Shown: positions 7,280 through 15,067 of the stretch, in pieces | How positions within the stretch are numbered: the first letter of the stretch is position 1 | Layout of the letters: each line of letters opens with the position of its first letter | Source: Sphingomonadales bacterium | Lineage (GTDB): Bacteria; Pseudomonadota; Alphaproteobacteria; Sphingomonadales; Sphingomonadaceae | Length of the DNA stretch: 19,403 bases | NCBI GenBank assembly: GCA_017302775.1 | Contig: JAFLDC010000009.1 | Location: forward strand, 1 to 19,403 | Direction of reading: 5' to 3' | Translations under genes and position numbers: made by a program | Notes under the pieces: generated by a model | What the model saw: only the letters and a program-made list of their open reading frames with translations | Told to the model about the DNA's origin: nothing | Database searches by the model: none

Positions 7280-7905
7280 CAATCTTGTCCTTCAATCCGC
7301 GAAAGCAGCCACGGCAAGGCATGCTCCCAGGTGTCGATCCGGGCATGGGCATGGCCCGCCTCGAATCCGCAGGTAATATGCGGGGCCAAGGTTGGCTCAC
7401 CACATAGGTGAAGACGATCGATATGAGGAACCATATCGGCCGCCGATCCGTGATGCTGTGCCAGGTCATCGATAAACACCGCATGGCTTGGCTGATACTT
7501 GTCCAGAATGGACTGCAGTGCCGGCCCTTTGGGGCCCTGATTGGTGAACACCGGTACGTCGATCCCGTGTGCCAGCAACTGCTGGCGGCGTGGTTCATTA
7601 TGGCGGTCGGTCAGGTTGGTCAGGATCACCACGTCGGCATGGTCCTTCAGCGCATTGATCGCCTCTACCGCTCCGGCAATCGGGGTCTGGCGATGCATCT
7701 CGTTATCAAAGAACAGGCCCAACAACCGCCAGATCTCTTCCGGCGGTACCGGCTCGCCGCTGTCCTTGCTCCGGATTGCGCGGGAAAAATCGTTGCCGAT
7801 CAGCTTGAACGAGACCGGCTGGGTTTCATCCAGCCATTCCCCAAACGGGACGATCATGTGCAGCAGCACTTCGTCGCAATCGCTGATAATCAGCGGTTTC
7901 GCCAT
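7279..7905 (-). CDS. HAD superfamily hydrolase
   Basis: 208 residues with all four HAD motifs: D9-x-D11 (SDCDEV) as nucleophile and acid/base, T96 in ILTN, K126 in GPKG, and D146-D147 in VFIDD. The cap region lies between residues 14 and 90 and is small and alpha-helical. A cytoplasmic phosphatase is most likely, but the substrate is not evident. ATG 7903-7905 lies 4 bp after the stop of the DUF3572 gene, and the end overlaps the RidA start by one base, so it is firmly in the same operon. Confidence 0.9.
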   Translation of the reverse strand: MAKPLIISDCDEVLLHMIVPFGEWLDETQPVSFKLIGNDFSRAIRSKDSGEPVPPEEIWRLLGLFFDNEMHRQTPIAGAVEAINALKDHADVVILTNLTDRHNEPRRQQLLAHGIDVPVFTNQGPKGPALQSILDKYQPSHAVFIDDLAQHHGSAADMVPHIDRLHLCGEPTLAPHITCGFEAGHAHARIDTWEHALPWLLSRIEGQD

Positions 7906-7909
7906 ATCT

Positions 7910-8113
7910 CTACAACCTCTCTCGCGCAGCCATCAATTCAGCCGGTTCAACCCCCAGATGTTCCGCCGCTTCAATCAGATCGGGCTCATGCTGGCCCAGG
8001 AAGTCCAGCACCGCACCCAGCACGGCGGCATCGCCCAGCCCGGCCCGCAGAGCATCAGGCGTCAGCCCGGTCAGAGCCAGCAGCCGACCGGCGCGGTCTT
8101 CATCCCCCAGCAC
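7910..8113 (-). CDS. DUF3572 family protein (start uncertain, probably longer)
   Basis: From GTG 8111-8113 the product is 67 residues (LGDEDRAGRLLALTGLTPDALRA...), matching the DUF3572 family of small helical alphaproteobacterial proteins of unknown function. The reading frame stays open upstream to a stop at 8201-8203, and the in-frame segment DPAALALAALGW directly before the GTG looks like the missing first helix of the family. No ATG, GTG or TTG exists in that extension. Candidates are CTG 8174-8176 or ATT 8177-8179, the latter with GGAG nine bases upstream. The gene heads the minus-strand run, 4 bp ahead of the HAD gene, and is divergent from divK. Confidence 0.75.
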   Translation of the reverse strand: MLGDEDRAGRLLALTGLTPDALRAGLGDAAVLGAVLDFLGQHEPDLIEAAEHLGVEPAELMAARERL

Positions 8114-8214
8114 CCAGCCAAGCGCAGCCAGCGCCAGGGCGGCGGGATCGTAAGCCGGGGATTGGGGTTCGCGCAGAATTGTCAGAGACTCCGGCAGAGG
8201 CTAGGGCTGCGCTC

Positions 8215-8589
8215 ATGGCAAAGCGCATCCTTGTTGTCGAGGACAACGACCTCAACCGCAAGCTGTTCTGCGACGTATTGAAGGCACACGGTTACGCGGT
8301 GGAGCCCTGTGCCGACGGGCTGCTTGCACTGGATGCGGCCCGGCAATTCGTGCCCAACCTGATCATTATGGACATCCAGCTGCCGAACGTTTCGGGGCTC
8401 GATCTGATCGAAGCGGCCAAGAAGGACAGCGTGCTGCGCCAGATTCCGGTCCTTGCCGTCACTGCCTATGCCGGCAAGGGCGACGAAGAGCGGATTCGCG
8501 ATGCGGGAGCCGAAGGCTACCTGGCGAAGCCGGTCTCGATCGGGCCATTCATGGCGGCGGTAAAGGGACTGGTCGAGAAGGCTGGCTAG
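8215..8589 (+). CDS. divK: Single-domain response regulator DivK
   Basis: 124 residues, a stand-alone receiver with no output domain. Acidic pocket E9/D10, phospho-acceptor D53 (the same number as in Caulobacter DivK), T83 and K105 are all in place; VVEDNDLNRKLF, IMDIQLPNVSGL and GDEERIRDAGAEGYLAKP closely match DivK. DivK-P acts through DivL to turn off the CckA-ChpT-CtrA pathway. The same frame is open far upstream but that part is antisense to the HAD and DUF3572 genes; ATG 8215-8217 fits the family N-terminus. TAGGG lies 8 nt upstream. A TTGTCA at 8179-8184 may be a -35, which would place the promoter inside the divergent gene's 5' end. Confidence 0.93.
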   Translation: MAKRILVVEDNDLNRKLFCDVLKAHGYAVEPCADGLLALDAARQFVPNLIIMDIQLPNVSGLDLIEAAKKDSVLRQIPVLAVTAYAGKGDEERIRDAGAEGYLAKPVSIGPFMAAVKGLVEKAG

Positions 8590-8593
8590 CCGC

Positions 8594-9739
8594 TTAACTG
8601 CGGATCAGGCCTGCCAGCGGTTTGCCCGCCGCCTCGGCGAACAGGCGCGGAATCGCGTCCGCAGGATCAAGACCAAAATGCGCGGCCACAGCGCTTCCGA
8701 CCAGGGTCTCCATCGACAGGGTGGGCCGGAGATCGCGGCCTTCGTACAATTGGGCTGAACTTATTCCCGGCCAGTCAGCGATGGTTCGCCCACCGGCAAT
8801 CGCTCCGCCCAGCAGCATCGCCAGCGATGCGGTGCCATGATCGGTGCCGCCAGTCCCGTTGATCGCAGCGGTCCGTCCGAATTCGGTGGCGACGATCACC
8901 AACGTATCATTCCACATCGGGCCCAAGCCATCGCGCAGAGCACCAACCAACGCATCAAGCCCGCCGAGCTGCGCACTCATCCGCGCTTTTTGGCCGGAGT
9001 GGGTATCCCAACCATTGGTTTCAACCATGACGACGCCTGCGCCATTGGCTCCGGCCATCAGGCTCGCGATCAACCGGCCCGCCGCAGCCCCACCGCGGCC
9101 ACCCGTCAGAGCTTCGGCACCGACCATGGCGCGAGTGGCCTGCGCCTGTTCCCACAGGCCATGCAACTGCGCATCGGACTGGTACAGATCGCTGACCCGC
9201 TGGCGCAAATCCTCGCTGGTGTCGGGCAAGGCAGAGGGGGCATAGCTGCTCACTTCCACCGAACCGCGCAAGGCGGTCGGCACCGTAGGCGCCAGGGCCA
9301 GCGCGCGGACCGGCGAACCGGACAGCAAGCCGAGCAGGCGGTTGATCCAGCCGTCCTTGCGCTCGTATGGCCGCAGACCCCCCGTTTCCAGCACGTTCTG
9401 GCCATCGAAGTGGGACCGGTCACGATAAGGCGAGGCCACTGCATGCGCAAACAGCGCCTGCTTTCCCGCATATAGCTGGGCAACCTGCGCCAGGGCCGGG
9501 TGCAGAGTGAACAGGCTGTCCAACCGCGCGCCGCCGGAATAGTCGGCCAGATCACCGCGCAGGCCGGTGAAAGCCGGGTCGCCCGTTGGCGCGAGCGTTG
9601 CAAGGCCGTCGGCCGCACCACGCTGGATGATATAGACCAGCCGCCGTGCGCTAGCGGTGCGGGCAAAGGCCAGCTGCGGCGCGAATGTTGCCGCGCCCAG
9701 CAAGCCGCCCCCGATCAGGATTTGTCGCCGGTCGAGCAT
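8594..9739 (-). CDS. DUF1501 family secreted protein
   Basis: 381 residues from ATG 9737-9739, which has a near-perfect site GGAGG 4 nt upstream and lies 1 nt after the stop of the DUF1800 gene. An upstream in-frame start at 9859 would add 40 residues inside that gene and is rejected. The N-terminus LDRRQILIGGG followed by a hydrophobic stretch to AFA resembles a Tat signal peptide. DUF1501 proteins belong to the alkaline phosphatase/sulfatase-like fold; seen are GWDTHSGQ and EFGRTAAINGTGGTDHG. The catalytic activity is not established in the family. It ends 4 bp from divK, convergent. Confidence 0.92.
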   Translation of the reverse strand: MLDRRQILIGGGLLGAATFAPQLAFARTASARRLVYIIQRGAADGLATLAPTGDPAFTGLRGDLADYSGGARLDSLFTLHPALAQVAQLYAGKQALFAHAVASPYRDRSHFDGQNVLETGGLRPYERKDGWINRLLGLLSGSPVRALALAPTVPTALRGSVEVSSYAPSALPDTSEDLRQRVSDLYQSDAQLHGLWEQAQATRAMVGAEALTGGRGGAAAGRLIASLMAGANGAGVVMVETNGWDTHSGQKARMSAQLGGLDALVGALRDGLGPMWNDTLVIVATEFGRTAAINGTGGTDHGTASLAMLLGGAIAGGRTIADWPGISSAQLYEGRDLRPTLSMETLVGSAVAAHFGLDPADAIPRLFAEAAGKPLAGLIRS

Positions 9740-9740
9740 G

Positions 9741-11144
9741 TTACCTCCGCAGCATTTCGGGCGAAACCAGAAACAGCGCCAGGGCCTGGCTGCCACTCTC
9801 AGCCCGGGCGATGGCCTGCCGGGTAGCGGCTGAAAGCGTGCCGGGAAAAGCCGGCTCACTCACCACGCGGGCATCGAGCGCGCCCAATCGGTCGGCCAGC
9901 CGTTCAGCCAGCTCGACCCGGCGATAGAGCGCATCGGGCCCGGCCCAGCTGGCTGTAATATCGTCAAACCCGGCAGGCGATCCGGGCCGCCAGATCGCCT
10001 GCCCCAGTTGCTGCAACACGCTGGCCGCCCGGTTGCCAAGAAAATCCCGCTGCCCGGCAACGCGCAATGCGGCGATCGTCCAGTCCCAAGGGGTGCGGAA
10101 TTTGGCCGGAAAGCGCCCCCAGGGCTCGCCGCTCTCAATCAATGCGAGGTAAACTGCGGACAAGTCCCCGCCTGAGCGCAGGAAGGCCTGCTCGAGCCGC
10201 GTAACGAGACTGACGGGCGGTTCGTCCGTGCAGAAATGCCGCGCCAGTTTGGTCGCGATATGCCGTGCCGTTGACGGATGAACCGCAAGATCATCCAGCA
10301 CGGCCCGTGCCTGAGCCTGCCCGGCCTGGGCATATCGCCTTCCCATGATGGTTCGCTGTCCCGGCTCATGCAAAATGTCCGCAAACCAGAAGCCCGGCCC
10401 CGGCCCCCGCAACCGCGGCTGCGCCGATAGCCCCCCCACCGTCCACCCGGTCAGCGCCCGGGCCAGTTCGGTTACATCGGCCTGGGAATAGCCGGAACGA
10501 ACCCCCAGGGTATGAAGTTCAAGGATTTCCCGTGCCAGGTTTTCGTTAAGACCGCGGTCCTTGCCGCGTTGCCCGGCCCGCAAGCCGAGCGCGCTGTTGG
10601 GACCGATCGACTGTGCCTGATCAAGATAGAGCAACATCGCCGGATGCTGTTCCACAGCAGCGAGCACGTCGCTGAATTTTCCCAGCACGTGGGGACGGAT
10701 CGCTTCGTTCTCGAACGGGCCGGCGAGGCTGAGCACTGCCGCCTTATCTGCCGATACGGCAAAATGGTTTGACCAAAAGTGCACCAGCCGCTCCACAAAC
10801 GGCGTATCTGTTGCAATCGCCAATTGCGCGCGTGCACCAACCGCTGCGACGTAGTTCTGGCGCAGGTCCTGCCGCGCGTTACCGTCGTTTGCCCGCTTGG
10901 CATCGCCCGCCGACCTTGCATCCGGGTCTGGCTGGTTCGCCTTGCGCATATCCCGGCGCGATTGCTGATACTGTGCGAGCTGCGTGATCACGGTCGGGGT
11001 CGCGGCCAGACCGCGCAACAGCGGCGGGGCGGGATCGAACCGGTCTAATTGCTGCAACAAGCCCCGCCGGACATCGGTCTGCGGCGGATCGCCAGCCCGA
11101 AAACCCAGGCCAAAGCGGTTAAGGGCAATTGCAGCCTCGGGCAT
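9741..11144 (-). CDS. DUF1800 family protein
   Basis: 467 residues from ATG 11142-11144, chosen because MPEAAIALNRFGLGF is the usual family N-terminus and AGGA lies 8 nt upstream; an in-frame ATG at 11211-11213 has no ribosome site. Conserved blocks include FWSNHFAVS, HPAMLLYLDQAQS and GLNENLAREILELHTLGV followed by ELARALTGW. The function is unknown. DUF1800 and DUF1501 genes are very often adjacent and co-transcribed, as here, implying a joint role, probably outside the cytoplasm given the Tat-like signal on the partner. No clear signal peptide is seen on this protein from the chosen start. Confidence 0.9.
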   Translation of the reverse strand: MPEAAIALNRFGLGFRAGDPPQTDVRRGLLQQLDRFDPAPPLLRGLAATPTVITQLAQYQQSRRDMRKANQPDPDARSAGDAKRANDGNARQDLRQNYVAAVGARAQLAIATDTPFVERLVHFWSNHFAVSADKAAVLSLAGPFENEAIRPHVLGKFSDVLAAVEQHPAMLLYLDQAQSIGPNSALGLRAGQRGKDRGLNENLAREILELHTLGVRSGYSQADVTELARALTGWTVGGLSAQPRLRGPGPGFWFADILHEPGQRTIMGRRYAQAGQAQARAVLDDLAVHPSTARHIATKLARHFCTDEPPVSLVTRLEQAFLRSGGDLSAVYLALIESGEPWGRFPAKFRTPWDWTIAALRVAGQRDFLGNRAASVLQQLGQAIWRPGSPAGFDDITASWAGPDALYRRVELAERLADRLGALDARVVSEPAFPGTLSAATRQAIARAESGSQALALFLVSPEMLRR

Positions 11145-11287
11145 TGTCGGGTTCCTTGCCTTGCCATTCAGTTCTGCCGCTTCTGCAATGGCCACCCCGC
11201 GCGCACTTGTCATTCAGCAAAGTGTATGACTTTGTCGCACGGCATCGTGCGGCAGTTGCATCGCGCGCGACCTTACGGCCATTGCGC

Positions 11288-11316
11288 TTGACAATTGAGC
11301 GACGAGGCCCCTTTTC
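11288..11316 (+). promoter_or_regulatory. Possible promoter of the sphingolipid operon
   Basis: A consensus -35 TTGACA at 11288-11293, with a poor T-rich -10 (CTTTTC) after a 17-nt spacer, lies about 55 nt before the acyl carrier protein ribosome site. It sits in the 226-bp divergent region with the DUF1800 gene. Confidence 0.35.
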
Positions 11317-11370
11317 GGCCCCATTCGTCAGCCATAAGGCGTGTCGAAATTTTATCGGAGCACAATAGTC

Positions 11371-11610
11371 ATGGATCGCGCCGCCACTGCCGAGAAAATC
11401 GCTGCCCTGATCGAGCCGTTCAACAAAAAAGGCGTGGCGATCACCGATGCCAGCACCTTCGCCGGCGATCTGGAATTCGACAGCCTGACCGTGATGGATT
11501 TCGTCGCTGCGATCGAGGACGAGTTCGACATCATCATCAGCATGAACCAGCAGGCCGAGATTGAGAATTACGGCCAGTTGATCGACGCCGTGGTGAAGCT
11601 GCAGGGGTGA
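11371..11610 (+). CDS. Acyl carrier protein, sphingolipid-associated
   Basis: 79 residues of the acyl carrier protein fold. S38 in FDSL is the 4'-phosphopantetheine attachment site. Four-helix features are visible, with an acidic recognition helix after S38 (LTVMDFVAAIEDEF). ATG 11371-11373 with GGAG 10 nt upstream is chosen over the GTG at 11341, which has no ribosome site. The gene lies 77 bp upstream of the serine palmitoyltransferase gene on the same strand. In Caulobacter and Sphingomonas a dedicated acyl carrier protein (AcpR type) supplies the acyl chain to this enzyme, so the same role is inferred here. Confidence 0.92.
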   Translation: MDRAATAEKIAALIEPFNKKGVAITDASTFAGDLEFDSLTVMDFVAAIEDEFDIIISMNQQAEIENYGQLIDAVVKLQG

Positions 11611-11648
11611 TGTTTCCGCGCTGCCCCGCATCAATCACGCTGAACTTG

Positions 11649-11676
11649 TTTCAGGGTGGCGACTAGTTTTAGGGTG
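11649..11676 (+). repeat. Tandem TTTYAGGGTG repeat before spt
   Basis: TTTCAGGGTG (11649-11658) and TTTTAGGGTG (11667-11676) are direct repeats 18 nt apart. The second supplies the spt ribosome site (AGGG 11671-11674). This may be chance, duplicated ribosome sites or a regulator site. Confidence 0.35.
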
Positions 11677-11687
11677 ACTTTTTACTG

Positions 11688-12890
11688 ATGACTGACCTCT
11701 TCTCGAAATTCGACCCGTTGATCGAACAGCGACGCGAGCTGCTTTCGACCGGGCTGACCGATCCGTTCAATCTGGTGATGGAGCAGGTGCTGTCCCCGAC
11801 CGAAGCAGTGTGCAACGGCCGGCCGACGATCCTGCTTGGCACGTACAACTACATGGGCATGACCTTTGACCCCGACGTGATCGCGGCGGGCAAGCAGGCG
11901 CTCGACGATTTCGGCAGCGGCACCACCGGCAGCCGCGTTCTGAACGGGACCTATGCCGGACACCGGTTGGTTGAAGACGCGCTGAAGGAATTCTACGCCA
12001 TGGATCACGCCATGGTATTCTCGACCGGGTATCAGGCCAATCTTGGCATCATCTCAACCATCGCCGGCAAAGGCGATTACATCGTGCTCGATATCGACAG
12101 CCACGCTTCGATTTGGGACGGCTGCAAAATGGGCGACGCCGAAGTGGTGCCGTTCAAGCACAACGATATCGAGGCGATGGAAAAGCGCCTCAAACGAATC
12201 CCCGAAGGGGCCGGCAAGCTGGTGGTGCTGGAAGGGGTCTATTCGATGCTGGGCGATATCGCCCCGCTGAAAGAAATGATCCGCGTGGCCAAGGAAAACG
12301 GCGCCATGGTGCTGGTTGACGAGGCGCATTCGATGGGCTTCATCGGCCCCAATGGGCGCGGCGTGGCCGAGGATCAGGGCTGCCTTGATGACGTCGATTT
12401 CGTGATCGGCACCTTCAGCAAGTCGGTCGGGACGGTCGGCGGCTTCTGCGTTTCGAACCACCCCAAGTTCGAGATCATGCGTCTGGTCTGCCGCCCTTAC
12501 GTGTTCACCGCCAGCCTGCCGCCCAGCGTGGTCCACACCGCAGCCACGTCGATCCGCAAGCTGATGCATGCTGGCAACAAACGCGCGCATTTGTGGGAGA
12601 ACTCCAAGATCCTGCACAAGGGCCTGCGTGATGCGGGGTTCAAGCTTGGCACGGACGAACCGCAGAGTGCGATCATAGCGGTGGTAATGCCCGATCTGGA
12701 ACGCGGCGCGATGATGTGGGAAGCGCTGCTCAAGGAAGGGCTTTACGTCAATCTGGCCCGCCCGCCCGCGACGCCAGCAGGCATGACCCTGCTGCGCTGC
12801 TCGCTTTGCGCGGAACACACCGCAGAGCAGGTGCAAACGATCATCGGCATGTTTACGCGCGCGGCCGCGGCGGTCGGGATTCTTGGTTAA
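11688..12890 (+). CDS. spt: Serine palmitoyltransferase
   Basis: 400 residues, a fold-type I PLP enzyme of the alpha-oxoamine synthase family. It condenses L-serine with a palmitoyl thioester to 3-ketodihydrosphingosine, the first step of sphingolipid synthesis. Active-site residues are H139 (SHASIWDG), D211 and H214 (DEAHS) and PLP lysine K245 (TFSKSVGTVGG). These lie exactly 20 positions below H159, D231, H234 and K265 of the Sphingomonas paucimobilis enzyme, so this protein is shorter at the N-terminus but otherwise collinear. The protein is soluble, with no membrane segment, as in sphingomonads. The upstream acyl carrier protein and downstream SGNH and SDR genes form a probable operon. 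Confidence 0.96.
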   Translation: MTDLFSKFDPLIEQRRELLSTGLTDPFNLVMEQVLSPTEAVCNGRPTILLGTYNYMGMTFDPDVIAAGKQALDDFGSGTTGSRVLNGTYAGHRLVEDALKEFYAMDHAMVFSTGYQANLGIISTIAGKGDYIVLDIDSHASIWDGCKMGDAEVVPFKHNDIEAMEKRLKRIPEGAGKLVVLEGVYSMLGDIAPLKEMIRVAKENGAMVLVDEAHSMGFIGPNGRGVAEDQGCLDDVDFVIGTFSKSVGTVGGFCVSNHPKFEIMRLVCRPYVFTASLPPSVVHTAATSIRKLMHAGNKRAHLWENSKILHKGLRDAGFKLGTDEPQSAIIAVVMPDLERGAMMWEALLKEGLYVNLARPPATPAGMTLLRCSLCAEHTAEQVQTIIGMFTRAAAAVGILG

Positions 12891-13662
12891 GTGGCTGATC
12901 GCTGGGCTTGCGCTGGCCTTCGCGCTGCCCGCCCATGCGGGTAACGCAGTGAACCGCTATCCCGCGCCAGGAATGATGGAAGCAAGCTGTCCTTCCAGCC
13001 GCGACGGGCTGTGGGCGCTGGATCCGCACGTGCTGCAAAGTGACTGGGCCTGGCAATGCCGTTACCGGGCGGCCAATGCTCAGGTCGATCCCGCCAACCC
13101 ACCGCAAGTGGTTTTCATCGGCGATTCGATTACCGAAAATTGGATCACGCTCGATCCAGGCCTGTTCGGCACGACCCGTTTGGGGCGCGGCATTTCGGGG
13201 CAGACCAGCCCGCAATTGCTGGTGCGGTTCTGGCAAGATGTTGTCGCGCTGCACCCGCGCATCGTCCATATTATGGTCGGCACCAACGACATTGCCGGCA
13301 ATACCGGGCCGACCACGCCTGAGGCTTACAAGAATGCGGTGCGGGCAATGGTAAGTCTGGCCCAGGCCAATGGCATTGCCGTGATTCTGGGCTCGATTCC
13401 ACCGGCGGACCGGTTTGATTGGGCGCGCCAGCATCAGCCCGCCCCGTGGATCGCTCAGCTTAATCCCTGGCTCAGGGCCTACGCGGCGGAACATGGTGCG
13501 ATCTATGCCGACTACTTCACGCCGCTGGCGGGGCCGAATGGCGAGCTGCGGCACGAATTCGGCCCCGATGGCGTTCATCCCAACGCTGCCGGTTATGCCG
13601 TGATGCGGCCGGTTGCCGAAGCCGCGATTGCAGAAGCGGAAGCGCGCGCGGTCGGGCGATGA
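12883..13662 (+). CDS. Exported SGNH/GDSL hydrolase
   Basis: 259 residues from TTG 12883-12885, which overlaps the end of spt by 8 bp. This start is favoured because it yields a complete signal peptide (MVKWLIAGLALAF followed by ALPAHA, cleavage near residue 19); the next in-frame GTG falls after it. The SGNH blocks are S82 in FIGDSITEN, the glycine of GRGISG, N135 in GTNDIAG, and D229/H232 in DGVHPN. Family members are esterases or acyl/acetyl hydrolases. The substrate is unknown. The stop overlaps the SDR start as ATGA. Its position directly after spt suggests envelope lipid or glycan trimming; this is inference. Confidence 0.9.
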   Translation: MVKWLIAGLALAFALPAHAGNAVNRYPAPGMMEASCPSSRDGLWALDPHVLQSDWAWQCRYRAANAQVDPANPPQVVFIGDSITENWITLDPGLFGTTRLGRGISGQTSPQLLVRFWQDVVALHPRIVHIMVGTNDIAGNTGPTTPEAYKNAVRAMVSLAQANGIAVILGSIPPADRFDWARQHQPAPWIAQLNPWLRAYAAEHGAIYADYFTPLAGPNGELRHEFGPDGVHPNAAGYAVMRPVAEAAIAEAEARAVGR

Positions 13663-14420
13663 TCGGACGGCTGGCTGGCAAGCGCGCGGTTATCACCGGC
13701 GCGGCGCAGGGCATCGGCAGGGCGATCGCAGAGGCTTTTGCCGCCGAAGGGGCCGATCTGCTGCTGGCCGATATCGACGCCGCCCGGCTGACGGCGACGG
13801 CAGCCGAGCTCGGCCATGAGGGCATCATCATCGACGTTGCCCGCAAGGCCGAGATCGAAAGACTATTCGCCCGGATTGGCGAGCGCTGGGGTGGCCTCGA
13901 CATTCTCGTTAATAATGCCGGCGTAACGCATGCCGCCAATCTTGACGATCTGACCGAGGAGGATTTCGACCGGGTCATGGCGACCAACCTCAAGTCTGCG
14001 CTATGGGCCACGCAGGCCGCCGCGCGGATGATGACGCCGGGCAGCGCAGTGGTGAACATCAGTTCGGTCAACGCCGTACTCGGCATACCCAACCAGATCC
14101 CTTACGCGCTGTCCAAGGCGGCGCTGAAACAATTGACCAACGTCACCGCGCTGGCCCTGGCCCCCAAAGGCATCCGGGTGAACGCGGTTGGTCCAGGATC
14201 GATCATGACCGAAATGCTGAAAGGCATCATGACGGACCGGGCGGCCGAAGATCGTATTCTCAGCCGCACGCCAATGGGCCGCTGCGGCGACCCGGCAGAG
14301 GTGGCTGCGGTCGCGGTGTTTCTGGCGTCCTCAGAAAGCTCCTACGTTACCGGGCAGACAATTTACCCGGACGGCGGGCGGCTGGGGCTGAACTATACGA
14401 TGCCGACCCGCGTTGAATGA
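13659..14420 (+). CDS. Short-chain dehydrogenase/reductase
   Basis: 253 residues, a classical SDR. Cofactor motif TGAAQGIG is at 13-20, NNAG at 85-88, and the catalytic tetrad is N110, S136, Y149 and K153. D38 at the end of the second strand indicates a preference for NAD(H) over NADP(H). The C-terminal YVTGQTIYPDGG is typical. It overlaps the SGNH gene by ATGA and so is in the spt operon. Possible roles include reduction of 3-ketodihydrosphingosine, or an unrelated sugar-alcohol or 3-oxoacyl reduction; the D38 preference argues somewhat against the NADPH-dependent fatty-acid type. It ends 8 bp from the convergent GST gene. Confidence 0.93.
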   Translation: MIGRLAGKRAVITGAAQGIGRAIAEAFAAEGADLLLADIDAARLTATAAELGHEGIIIDVARKAEIERLFARIGERWGGLDILVNNAGVTHAANLDDLTEEDFDRVMATNLKSALWATQAAARMMTPGSAVVNISSVNAVLGIPNQIPYALSKAALKQLTNVTALALAPKGIRVNAVGPGSIMTEMLKGIMTDRAAEDRILSRTPMGRCGDPAEVAAVAVFLASSESSYVTGQTIYPDGGRLGLNYTMPTRVE

Positions 14421-14428
14421 CGGACTGG

Positions 14429-15067
14429 TCAGACCGCGCTTGGCCCGGGTGCCTGCTTTGCCTTGGCCCGCTGGAATCCGGCGCGCTCGCTCAACCGGTC
14501 AAGGTACGCCGCCATCCCCGGCGTACCCTGCGCATCCAGCCCGATCGACAAGGCAAGCATCACCGCATAGCCGACTGAAACGTCCGCCATAGTGAATCGG
14601 CCCGCCGCGGCATAATCGCCATGCATCATCGCCTCTGCATTGCGCAGGCGCGAACCAAACCACAGGGCGTAGTCTTCAGCCGCTTGCGATGCGCGGCGCT
14701 CGGGCGGCTCCAACCGGGTGTAGCGCAGATGGATCGCTTGCGGGAAAGTCAGGGTCGCCTCGCCCATGAACAGGAAGTTGAGGTAGCGGGCATAATCCGG
14801 CTCGTCCGCGGCCACCGCCAATGCCGACGGGCCGAAGCGCGTGGCAAGAAAATGCGGGATCGCACTGCTCTCGGTCATCAAGCCGCCATCGACCAGTAGC
14901 GCTGGAACCGTGCCAAGCGGGTTGATGTCCCTGTACCCTTCAAAACGCGACCTTGGCGGGAACGGCATCAGCGTCAGGTCGTAATCCAGCCCCAGTTCCT
15001 CCAGCGCCCACAGCGCACGGAAGGATCGCGCATTCGCGCAGTGAAAGAGCTGGATGGCAGCGCTCAC
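14429..15067 (-). CDS. Glutathione S-transferase family protein
   Basis: 212 residues from GTG 15065-15067, overlapping the YqaA gene stop as GTGA. Starting 33 bp earlier would add residues before the beta-1 strand IQLFH and is not favoured. The thioredoxin-like N-domain (about 1-78) has the glutathione-contacting NPLGTVPALL and TESSAI segments; the all-alpha C-domain follows, with FTMADVSVGY containing the conserved N-capping D. The likely catalytic position after beta-1 reads CANARS, so Ser or Cys rather than Tyr would act on the thiol. Substrate unknown, cytoplasmic. Confidence 0.9.
   Translation of the reverse strand: MSAAIQLFHCANARSFRALWALEELGLDYDLTLMPFPPRSRFEGYRDINPLGTVPALLVDGGLMTESSAIPHFLATRFGPSALAVAADEPDYARYLNFLFMGEATLTFPQAIHLRYTRLEPPERRASQAAEDYALWFGSRLRNAEAMMHGDYAAAGRFTMADVSVGYAVMLALSIGLDAQGTPGMAAYLDRLSERAGFQRAKAKQAPGPSAV

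Noticed and set aside
7408..8214. Long plus-strand frame continuous with divK that would make a 393-residue fusion protein
   Set aside because: It is antisense to the HAD and DUF3572 genes, is low-complexity in composition, and the DivK domain starts exactly at ATG 8215.
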